A program made the position numbers and the translations under genes. Source: a virus. From it: a DNA stretch of 49,464 nucleotides. Shown here piece after piece: positions 25,853-36,700 of this stretch; position 1 is the stretch's first letter, and each line of letters starts with the position of its first letter. The stretch is from positions 1 to 49,464 of the IMG/VR virus record IMGVR_UViG_3300025009_000152; one strand, given 5' to 3'. The notes beneath the pieces were generated by a model, which saw nothing but the letters and a program-made list of their open reading frames with translations, was not told the origin of the DNA and made no database searches.

Positions 25853-27400
25853 ATGGCATTATTTGAAGACAAACGAAAGCCGGTTGACCTTTACAAGGAA
25901 GGAAGCTCAACGGCGAATGTTCAAGGGAAGATGAATGCTATGGTCGGCAATGTCGCTGACACCGTGACAACTCCAGCGAGGACAGCATTCAACAGGGGGG
26001 CTTTGGTCCCGGCCAAGAAACTGATGACTGACGTTGTGGCTCCTGCTGCACGGGCCGTTGCCGCTCCTATTACTCAGGGCCGGGAAGGTCAAACCCGCTT
26101 TTTGGCCAGACAGGCAATCAACGCGAACAGAACACCAGTAGGTGAGCGCGAAGCAATGGGCGCACTCATGGGGCCGAACTTTGAGAGAAAGCTCGGCTCG
26201 GTAGGCATGGCCTCATCCGCCACCACGCCAATTCCTGCAGCCAGGGCCACCGCAGAAAATCCGCATGGCAAGGTTTCCAATATCGACACGGCAACAGCGG
26301 CCGGACCTCCAGATATTCCTGTGCAGACAACTCCCCTGGCCGTGCCGCAGCAATCCACGGCCGCAACAGCACTCGCCCAAAATGCCGCCGAACCAGCCGA
26401 ACCGGCAGTGCAGACCAAGCCAGTCTTTATTCAGGACAAGAACGGTCGTGTGGTCAGAACTCAGCGCCCGGTAAACACCCTTGGTTCACCTGAAGGCGCT
26501 CAACCATACACAGGAGCCCAACAACTCGGGAAGTCGTACCCGACAAACGGCACATATCGAACAGACAGCGGTCTTGAGATACGATTTGATCCAGGAACAT
26601 CGCCGGAAATTATTGCCGATGTAATGCGACCTTCCGGGGCGAAATCACCTGAAGTACAGGCAGCGCGGGCAAAGCAGCATGAGCAGTTCCTGGCGAGAGA
26701 AGCAGCCAAGGCAAGGCCGGTGTTTACCAGGAACACCGCTTCTTCCCAGCCCCCGAAAGAGATCAAGACCTTTGGCGACATCATCAATGCCAAGCGGGCA
26801 ATGGCCCAACAGAAGATCGACAACCAAAACCGTGAACTTGGCCTGCAAGAGACTCGCATCGGCAATGATCTGGCACTCGGTATCAACCGGGACGTGACAG
26901 ACCGTGATAATGCAAGGCTTTCCGCCAGGACTCAACTGGGCGTGGCCGGGATGAGCGCGGAGTCGGCGGCCGAGCGGAACGCCATCGACCGGGAGAACAT
27001 GGTCGGCCAGAATGCGGAACGTGGCGTGAATATCGAAGGTAAGCGGATGGAGTTGGGGAATGCGAAGAAGTTGCAGGATCTGCAGAATAAATACTTGGCC
27101 GAGAAGGATCCGGTGAAGAAAAAGGCCATCGAGCGAGATTACTTGACCTTGACCGGCAAAGCGCAACCGAAATTCCAGATATCAGCGCAGGAAAGCGTTG
27201 ACCCAGTAACCGGAATGGCCATCAAGAAGTCGTTCGCGGTGAATCCTGACGACCCGACAGAATCTTTCGAGATTGGGGGAGCGGGACAGGTAGAGCAGGC
27301 GCCGCAAGCAGCCAGCGCCAGGGTCAAAGGGAAAGTATATACCAATCCCCAGGGAAAGAGAGCAACATGGGATGGGACAGGATGGGTTCCTGTTGATTAA
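25853..27400 (+). CDS. Coiled-coil/disordered ejection-type protein
   Basis: A 515-residue protein. The ATG at 25853 is chosen because AAAGGAG lies 8 nt upstream; the ATG at 25847 would leave only 1-2 nt. The N-terminal half is Ala/Pro/Thr-rich and mostly disordered. Residues ~300-425 form charged helices (KRAMAQQKIDNQNRELGLQE, then NAKKLQDLQNKYLAEKDPVKKK). The C-terminus NPQGKRATWDGTGWVPVD is a short WDG-type tail frequent in phage internal proteins. Its 3' end overlaps the convergent small gene by 4 nt. Confidence 0.7.
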   Translation: MALFEDKRKPVDLYKEGSSTANVQGKMNAMVGNVADTVTTPARTAFNRGALVPAKKLMTDVVAPAARAVAAPITQGREGQTRFLARQAINANRTPVGEREAMGALMGPNFERKLGSVGMASSATTPIPAARATAENPHGKVSNIDTATAAGPPDIPVQTTPLAVPQQSTAATALAQNAAEPAEPAVQTKPVFIQDKNGRVVRTQRPVNTLGSPEGAQPYTGAQQLGKSYPTNGTYRTDSGLEIRFDPGTSPEIIADVMRPSGAKSPEVQAARAKQHEQFLAREAAKARPVFTRNTASSQPPKEIKTFGDIINAKRAMAQQKIDNQNRELGLQETRIGNDLALGINRDVTDRDNARLSARTQLGVAGMSAESAAERNAIDRENMVGQNAERGVNIEGKRMELGNAKKLQDLQNKYLAEKDPVKKKAIERDYLTLTGKAQPKFQISAQESVDPVTGMAIKKSFAVNPDDPTESFEIGGAGQVEQAPQAASARVKGKVYTNPQGKRATWDGTGWVPVD

Positions 27401-27618
27401 TAGTTTTTCCCTAAGAATTCCTCATCGGTCATCACCGGGAGCGGGAATATTTTCCGGCAAGAATGCGCGACAACCGACACTGCGGCCTGGTTGTTCGCAT
27501 TCTTGACATTTTTCAAGATGCAATCTTCGTATGATTTCGGCTCGGTCATTTTGCCATATACCAAAAAGCCACCAGATAAAGCGGCTATCACTCCAAAGAT
27601 GACAAAGAGTTTGTTCAT
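27397..27618 (-). CDS. Small membrane protein encoded against the late operon (moron)
   Basis: A 73-residue protein read leftwards from ATG 27618, with GGAGGG 5 nt upstream. A single N-terminal membrane segment or uncleaved signal (KLFVIFGVIAALSGGFLVYG, residues 3-22) is followed by a short outside domain with two cysteines (C33, C54) that could pair. It ends in MTDEEFLGKNY. DEEFLG also occurs at residues 24-29 of the giant virion protein encoded divergently next door. It is inserted between two virion genes with its own upstream signals, the hallmark of a moron expressed from the prophage. A superinfection-exclusion role is a hypothesis. Confidence 0.8.
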   Translation of the reverse strand: MNKLFVIFGVIAALSGGFLVYGKMTEPKSYEDCILKNVKNANNQAAVSVVAHSCRKIFPLPVMTDEEFLGKNY

Positions 27619-27647
27619 GCAGCCCTCCGTTTTTTGTTTTGGATGAA

Positions 27648-27676
27648 ATTGTTGCGTAAAAATAGCACAATGTCAA
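27648..27676 (-). promoter_or_regulatory. Candidate moron promoter with shared 14-bp element
   Basis: On the minus strand, TTGACA (27676-27671) and, 17 nt further, AACAAT (27653-27648) precede the 73-aa membrane protein gene. The -10 match is weak. TTTTACGCAACAAT (27661-27648) is identical to the element in the promoter at 8506-8540, which suggests both respond to the same phage regulator. Confidence 0.4.
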
Positions 27677-27690
27677 GCACCTTGTCTGTA

Positions 27691-27719
27691 TTGCAAAATT
27701 GTCAATATTTGAGTAAAGT
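27691..27719 (+). promoter_or_regulatory. Candidate promoter for the giant virion protein gene
   Basis: TTGCAA (27691-27696), a 17-nt spacer and TAAAGT (27714-27719), about 50 nt before the ATG at 27772. The boxes resemble those at 8506-8534 and 38014-38043 (TTGCAT and TAAAAT). An AGGGGAAAAC ribosome site follows. Confidence 0.45.
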
Positions 27720-27771
27720 ATGTTGATTAAAATGCAATAGTCTCTCAGCCCACCTAATACAGGGGAAAACA

Positions 27772-30700
27772 ATGCCGGAATATCTTTCAGAAGAAGAGTT
27801 TATGGGCGGGTCTGGACAGTCTGCCGTCAAGCCATTAAGCGATGAAGAATTCCTTGGCATCAAACCCAAGCGCACCGTCCTCGGCACCGTTGCCGACACC
27901 GGCGTAACCCTGGCGAAAGGTGTTGTCGGTCTGGGCGAGGCGGCAGTCGGCGCGGCCAACCTTGCCACCTTCGGCGGGGCCGGGAAGGTCATGGATGCAG
28001 TCGGCTACGACCCGAAGAAGACGCAGGACACTCTTTCCTCTCTCTATTCCCCGGCGCAGCAATCAGCCAACAAGGAAGTCGACCAGGCCAAAGGGTTTGT
28101 CGATACCGGCAAGGCCATGCTGGAAAATCCCTCCACCATCTATCACGGCATTGTCGAGACGGCACCGGCCATGCTCGGCGGGGCGGCGGTGGCGCGTGGC
28201 GCTCTTCAGGGCCTTGGCAAAGTTGCGCCGAAACTCATGAAAAGCGCGGGGGCCGTGAAGTGGGCTCCTGTTGTGGCGGGTTCTGCAGGAGAGGGCATCG
28301 TCGCAGGCGGCCAGCAGGCAGAGCAGATCCGGCAGGAAACTCCGGACAAATCCATTTCAATGAAACAGGCGGGGCTTGCCGGTCTTTCCGGTATCGGCAC
28401 GGCGGCTTTCGGGTTTGCCGGTGGTTCGCTGGCCAAGAGGCTCGGCTTCACCGATATCGATACCTTCCTGGCAACCGGCGCAACCGGCACGGCCAAGAAG
28501 GAAGGCTTCAAAGGGCTGGTCAAGAAGATCGTCGGCGGCGGGATTTCCGAGGGAGTGTTTGAAGAGATGCCGCAGACCGCGCAGGAAACCATCCTCTACA
28601 ATGCGGCGATGGACAAGCCGCTTATGGAAGGCGTCCCTGAAGGATTGGCGAAAGCTGGCATTCTCGGCGGCGTCATGGGTGGCGGAGCGAATCTTCTTCC
28701 TTCAGGGCAGCGGGCGGCCGCGGTTGATCCGGGTAATGTTGATCCGGCACAAGCAGGCAGTCAACCACCACCTCCACCAGCAAGCACCTTGCCGATTCCG
28801 CGAGGCTTGGGCAATCCTCAATCCACCTCACCGCCATTCCTGCAGAACGGTCTTGCCGCCGCCGCACCGACCGGCCAAATCGGCCGAGCACTCGGGACTG
28901 TCGCTGATACCTTGCCGATTCCAAGGGGATTTGACGCGCCTCCTGCACCGGGAGCGTCGGCCACGCAGCAATTGGGAAATCCTGCCGCACCGACAACCTC
29001 CTCCACATCGAATACTCCCCGGCCGGCAAGACCCACATTCGACACGACAGTACCAATCGGGCAAGGGGTCAATCTCACCTACATCATTGCCGATTACGGG
29101 CCAACAGTCGCAAAGGCGATTCAACAGGCAAGGAAGGCAGGGCAACCTATCTCGATTGATCAGGCTAAAGCCATAGCCCCCGAGATGGATGCCGCCGACA
29201 AAGCGCAGAGAGAAACCGACACCGCGCTGATTGAAACCGGCGATCTGATGAATGACTTTGCCGACTCCGCGCAGGAGGCCCAGCTTGGCGAAGACGTGAA
29301 GTATCGGCGGAATAAGTTCGAGAGGTTGAAGGCGGGACAAACTCAACAGGGCGAAGGGGTAGGCGATGATTCTATTCAACAAACTGGAAATCAGGATCTT
29401 GAGCCAGGGGGAATCAGCGCAACTCCTGAAGCGCCAAATGTCGCCGGCAGCAATGTTGTCGAAACTCGGCCCACCGGTGCCGGGCGAAAAACCGATAGTG
29501 GAAGTGATGCGGCACAACGCTCGGTTGCTGATCAAGGAGCGTCGTTGGTGGCACCTGATCAAATGGGCGAGGGAATTGACCTTGCAAGAGAAGAGACGGC
29601 GAGCAATCAAACTCCCGTAACACCTGAAAACGAAACACCGATTCCGAGGTCAGTACCAATACTCGACCTGAAGGCACAGCATGGCCGCAAAGTTGGCAAC
29701 GAGATAGCCAAGGCCAGAAACTCGAACACTGATATCAGCTTGCCAGAGGCTTATCGTCGGGCTGGCGAAGAGATGCCAATTGGCAATCCGATGGTCGAAA
29801 AGGTCCAAGCCAAGAGAGAGCAATTCGCCGGGGAATATGATACCGGTAAAGCACCTGAAAGTACCCCCTCCGCCTCTACCGTCATTCCGTCATCCGGAAA
29901 CGGAGATACGGCAAGCGCACCGCAGGGGGTCACTTCTTCCCAAGACGACCAGGACCGGCAAGCCCTCTCCATAATCAGGAATCCCAAATACACCACTCAG
30001 CCGACCGAGGAGCAGCGCCCTATCTTCAGGGAATTGGCGCGGAAGGGATATGCTTCGAGTGCGGATGGATTGACTTATACGATTACCAAGAAGGGCGCTC
30101 GGCGGTTGCGGCGGCTGGGTGATGTGCCGGAAGCGAATGTGGTTCAGCCAATAGCCAAAGATGAGCTCAAGGTTGAGCCAAACTCTGGACAAATACCTGG
30201 CCAAACCGTTGAACAAATAACCCCTGCTATTTCTAAAACAGATGTAAATACATCTGGTTATGAGGCGCAAAAACAGACATATAAGCCGACAAAAGGCGGG
30301 ACAAATAACGCAACCGTTATAAATTCAGGTGCAGAAAATAACGGCGCAGATCCCAATGTAACACCAGAGCTCCCAACATTAGCTCCCAACATTAGCGACG
30401 ATAAAAAGGCTATAAACACCACAGCTCCCAACATAAGCACCGAAAAAGAGCCGTGGCAGATGGGGCAAAAAGAATATGTGTCGTGGGCCGCAGACGGCAA
30501 AGACCCCGATAGTAATATTGATTCCCGAACCCCGACCACAATACGTGAAAATGCTGCAACACAGCACAGGAAGAAGATATACAGGGCTCTCCGCGAAGGA
30601 AAGCCAGTACCTCCTGAAGCCCTTGCAGATTATCCAGATTTACAGCCGCCCACGCTTCCCGCAGGCCAGCGCACCCAGGAAACCACCGAGGAGTTGATCG

Positions 30701-33700
30701 CCCCCGGCGCGCGGCAAGAAACGTCTGCTATTTCGCAACAGCCAGTATCGGCGGGCGGTGCACAGGCGGAAAAACCAGCCAAAAAGCCAGGACAAATCCA
30801 CGATTACAGCAACACTCAGGTGAATATCAAGGGTCGCGCTGCAAGGAAAATCAGGAGTTTTGGCAAAAGCATCCCTGACGCAGAACTTTACACCGACCCG
30901 AACGATGATTCATACGGCCGAGAGAAAGAACCGCACATCACCGTCAGATATGGGCTTGATACCGACGATCCGGCCAAACTCGCTGAACTGTCAAAACTCG
31001 GTCCGATAACCGCCAAGATCGGCAAGGTATCTATCTTCGAGACAGATAAATATGATGTTGTCAAGGCGGAAATCGAAAGCGACTCTATGCGGGCAGCAAG
31101 CAGGAAGGTAGGAGAACTTGTTGCCGTTCCTGGCGAGACGTTCAAGGATTACCAGCCTCATGCCACCATTGCCTATGTCAAAAAAGGCGAAGGCAAAAAG
31201 TATGTTGGTGACAAATCCCTTGAAGGCACGGAGATTACCTTTGACGAGATCAACCTGACCGACCGGATAGGGATGAGCCATTCGATTAAATTGTCAGGGC
31301 AACCCTCATCCCCTGCAGTCCCTGAATCGAAAGAAACGCCTGCTCAAGAGGTTAGTGGGGGGAAGGGTGAGCCTACAGGAAAATATCAAGGCTTCTCTTT
31401 TTCGGCAGAAGAAATCCCGTATCAAGCGGCATACGACGCATACCGAGGCAGCAGTTTTTCCCCAGACAAGAGAGCGAAGCAGGTTCAGGAAGGCTACGTC
31501 AGCCACATGCAGGAAGTTGTTGACACGCTCTCCAAACTCGCCAAGACAGACGAGCAGAAGGCCGACTTGCGTTCATGGTTCAACGACTATTACAAGCCGA
31601 AATATGTCACGCTCCTGAAGAGCAAACTGTCCGCCGACTCCCGCACAATGTCCTCGATGATCACCGGACCCGCCAACTTCCCGACGCGCGGCAATCAGAA
31701 AAAACTCGATACTGCTGACAAGAGATCGAAGGAACTATACGAGTGGGCAGATTCGGCATACAGCAAGATGAAGCGTAAGTTGTCCGGCAGAGAGGGAATT
31801 TCTTCAACTGACCCGGAAGCACTCGCCAAACTGAAGGAAAAACTTGCCACTCTCGAGTCATCGCATGAAACGATGAAAGAGGCGAACAAGATTATCAAGA
31901 ACAAGAAACTTTCCGAGGCCGAGAAGATTGCCGCACTCGTTGCAATGAAATTTACCGAGAAGCAGGCCAAGGAAATATTGCAACCTGATTTCGCCGGGAG
32001 AATTGGTCTTGCTCCATACGTTTTTCAGAACAGCAACGCCAATATCAAGACCGTCAAAGACCGCATTGCAGCCCTTGAGCAGAGAGCGGAGAAGGCTGAA
32101 GAGACAGGCGGTAGCGAGACAAGAGAGTTCGACGGCGGCAGTGTCGAGTTGAATTACGGAGACGGTTATGTGCGGATATTCCATGATGACAAACCGAGCG
32201 CAGATGTACGTCAGCAGTTGAAGAGCAACGGTTTCAGGTGGAGCCCGGCCGATAGTGCATGGCGGCGTAAACTGAACAATCAGGCGCAATGGAAGGCTGA
32301 AGAGATCACTGGCGTAAAGTTCGCCAAAGAAGATTTATCCGACCTGAAGAACTCCAAATCCCTCCCCCCACCAAAATCCAGCGCCACCGGCAAACCATGG
32401 AAGGAAACTCTCGAATCAATCGGCATGTTCGTAGATGCCACAAAGCAGGAGGTCGTGAATGAGGCGCAGAAATACGAAAGCGGAAAAATCATTCCTTGGA
32501 AGTTGCGGGACAGTATGGCACGAAGGAATAAGAATGGGAGTGTTAAGGCCACAGGACTTCCCGAAACCGACTTTGCAGCAGCGGAAAGACTTGCGCGAAT
32601 CTTCAATAAAGAGATTGTTTGGGCCACAATAGGCGACCAACTCAAGATTAACGGCTTCATCGTTCGCAATAACCAGAAACTCGCCAATCAGATATTTATT
32701 GATGTGCGATCCAACCTGCCGATGCACACCATTTTTGGTCATGAACTTGTGCATCATATCGAGCAGGATTCGCCAAAGGCTTTCAATGATCTGTTTGCCG
32801 TGGCCCAGCGCTTCATTAAAGACACCGATAAATATGCAGCCGAGCGGAGCCTGAAGGGTTTATCCGAGCGGGATTTACAGGTTGAGATCCTTGCCGACTT
32901 CATGGGTGATAACTTTGCCAATCCGGAATTCTGGCAAGAGGTGCAGGCTCAGGCGGGGGAAACCAGATTCAGGCGTATTGCCAGACGGATTATGCGCTGG
33001 ATTGATAGCCTGCTGGGCAAGACTTCCGGTCTGCGAAGATATGGATCGGACAAGTTTATCAGCGACGTGAAGGCGGCTCGAAGTTTAATGGCCGGGTTTG
33101 TTGCCGGATATCAAAGCGAGAATGCCGGGGTTGATGGGGGCGTCGGGGAGTTTGAGGAATCCGCAGCATTCCACGGCTCACCGCATGACTTCGACGCTTT
33201 CAGGATGGGCAAGATTGGGACGGGAGAGGGCAATCAAGCGTATGGCTCAGGTCTTTATTTTGCATCGAAAAAAAGCGTGGCAGATTGGTATAGGAAATCG
33301 CTTTCAGAGAGTGTTTTTGAAACCACACAGGGCAGGCTTGGCTTATATGAAATAACCGATGAGTTAATGAAGGAGATGGAGCGCGACGGCAATTTGACCA
33401 ATATCTCTACTATGAACAGGATTGCCAATAACGTTATTGACGGAGTGATGGAAAGCGGTTCTGCCCGCAAATATTTCAAGAATTACGACACCGAAATAGG
33501 CGGTGCGTATCAGCGATATTACGAATCAGCGCACAAAGCACTTAAAAGGCTTGATCCCAAAAATTCAAAGGGCAAACTCTACGAAGTAGAACTTGCTCCA
33601 CAGGAAGATGAATATTTGTTGTGGGATAAACCTCTGAGTGAGCAGCCGGAGAAGGTGAAAGAGGCGTGGAAAAATCTTGATTACAAGGGCCTTGGTCTGG

Positions 33701-36700
33701 CGGTAGAAAAAGGGCCTGACGGCAAATACGAACTCGTTGATTCAAAAGGCTTGGCTCGTAGTGGTTCTTATGAGTCTGAGGATGAGTTGCTTGATTGGTG
33801 GTATGTCCGTCCTACTGGCGGAAGATTCTACGAAAACGTGTTGTCCAGCATTCTCGGTTCAGATAGCAAAGCCTCCGAATACCTTCACTCCCTCGGCATC
33901 CGTGGCATCAAATACCTCGACGGCACCAGCAGGGGCAAAGGTGACGGCAACTTCAACTATGTAATCTTCGACGAAAATGATATCTCCATAACCGCCAAGT
34001 ATTCCGTAGCCGGGATGTCCGAAGCATTCCGGGCATGGTTCGGCAAATCGGTCGTATCAAAAACCGTATTCCACGGCTCGCCAACCTTCGGCCAAGGCAA
34101 CAACTTCACCTTCGATGTCAACCGAGTATCCGGCAAGACCTCATCCCCGGGCAGAGGCTTAGGCACCTTCTTCACGGAAGACCGCAACGAATCTCTTTCC
34201 TATGCCGGGGCGTCCGGTGAATCCCTGCCGATCCGGCTGAGAATCGAGAATCCGCTGGAAATCAATTCCTACAACCTGCCCGCATTCAAGACCGTGGAAG
34301 AGGCCAGAGCGTACCGGAAAAGAAAGGAGTTGCAGGGCTACGATGGTATCCACCTGAAAGACCTCGATCATTGGGTAATCTTCGAGCCGAATCAGGCGAA
34401 GTCTGCGGATAAGAACAGCGGGGAGTATAGCCGGGAGAATGATGATATTCGGTATTCCTTCTCCAGCACCGCCAAAGACATGGCCGCGACTTACCGCGAC
34501 CTGATGGCCGACGAGAGTTATATCCGGAAACTCCCCACGGATTCGACGCTTCTCAGCAAGATATTCTCTTCCCCCGAATACACCTTCAAGAAAGCGGCGG
34601 CGGCATGGCGGGCTATCCAGGTCCAATACAACCGGATGGACGCGAAAATCAAACTTGAGAACGATGTCTTTAATACCAAAGTCGGGCAGGACGGCAAGAA
34701 GTCCGGATTCATCCAGACCATGCAGGAAGCCAAGAAGAAATTCAAAGAGGCTTACGAGAAGGCCAACAAGTACCTGCTCGACACCGATCGCACCGGCAAG
34801 GCATTCACCCTGCAGCGCAAGAACAGATGGCAGGTAACGACTCCTGAAGGCGAAACCGTGGGCTATGGCGAGATCAAGACCGAAGCCTACAAGATGGCGC
34901 AGGAGCGGCACAAGCTCGACAAGAAGTCGGCGTACGGCAAGATGGTCAAGGATGAAACCGCCAAGGATGCCAACTTCAAACCGCCGAAGTTTTCCGAGTG
35001 GGACTTCAACGGCAGGCTGATCAACGACTACAAGGTCACGGAAGGCGAGTGGTGGGCGGTGGTCGATAAAAACGGCAAGGAGGTATCGCTACACGAAAAC
35101 GATTCCGACGCGTCCAAAGACATGATGGACCGGGAAGGCGACATGCTCCGGGGCAAGGGCTACGCTGAGAAGGCGGTTACTCTGGTCCGCGAATACCGGG
35201 AGATGACCGGCCGGGCCTTCGACATGATGATTGCCGACCTTCGCAAGATCATTGCCGAGGCGAGAGAGAATGGCCTCGATGAGCCGACTGTCTCAGTGGT
35301 CGATGAGACGAAAAGATTTGCCGTGAGAGAAGACGGCAAGACCATTGCCACATTTGCCACCAAGAAAGATGCCATGAAGTTCGGCGGCGGCAAGCACACC
35401 GTCAAAGAACAGGCAGACGACGAGATCCGGAAGGAAATGAAACTCTCCGAAGTCATCGCCATGATGTCCGACCTTCGCGGCAGTTACTTTGCCCGTCAAC
35501 GCGCCCGAGGGTCAATCGTCCTCCGCGCCGAGAAAGACGGCGAGAAGATCATGAAGAAGTTCGACTTCCACATGGTGGGGGATAAATACATCGATGCGGA
35601 AACCGGTGTCGAATACAACCGGGCTCCGCTCGATTGGATGAAGAAAGCATTTAACTTCACGATGTCGGCCATCCCCGGGACGCTCTCAAAGGAGATGCGG
35701 CTCCTGAAGCGACAGGGCTACACCATCACCAGTGTTGGCAAGGAAACCTCCATGCCTGAATCGGTATTCGAGGCGGCAAAACTGGTTGCTTCCATCTCGG
35801 CAATGCTGACCGAGGCCAAGGAAAAGGCCGGCAAGAAAGGCGTCGACAAGACGCTCATCGAGCAGGCGCACAAGATTCTGATGGGCGAACTCTCCAACAT
35901 CATTAAGCAGCGCGGCTACATGTCCTCACGGCTGAAGAGAAACCGGGATTATGTCAGCGGGTTTGAAGAGGACATGCTTCTTTCAGGGACGCAGTATGGC
36001 CGGGGGCTGGCCGCAGGTATCGCCAAGAAGGAGGCAGCTCGGCAGTTCATTGCGGTTGTCACCGGCACCGACATCAATTTCAACACCTGGAAGGCCGACC
36101 GCCTCGAAGAAGGGCAGACCGGAACCTACGACGAATGGCTTGCCTTCATCGAGAATCGAAAACTCGACCCGCTCAAGCAACCAGCGCTCTACGCTGACGT
36201 AATGGCCTGGGTGAAGGAGATGCTCCGAAACGAAGAACAGGTTGACAGGGTGATGGGAACACTGCAGGGCCTGGCCGTCATCAAGTTTCTCGGCTTCCGG
36301 TTGTCGTCGGCCGCGGTGAATGCGACGAACATGGTCCAGGCTGTTCCGGCAACAATCAGCTCTCATACTGGCGGGACAATCAGCGGGGCGCTCCGGGAAG
36401 TCACCCGGGCGGCGACCGCTTATGGAAAATTCCGGACCGGCAAGGATATCTCCGACAGCGACCGGGCTGTTCTTATGGAGATCGTCAATAACGGCTGGGA
36501 TGAGGCACAATTCAACAAGGATTCCGTCGAGGTGTTGCAATCAAAACTCGGCCGTGGTTGGAATACCTTCTCCGAATGGGCCATGAAAGCCTTCGGGGCC
36601 GTGGAGAAGACCAACCGGGCCGTGACCATCCTGGCCGCCTACAACCAGTTCAGGAAGAATACCGGCTTGTCCCATGATGAAGCCATGCAGAAGGCAAAAC

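Noticed and set aside
34159-34911. 250-codon leftward frame inside the giant protein gene
   Set aside because: Antisense within a continuous, motif-bearing reading frame; no ribosome site.
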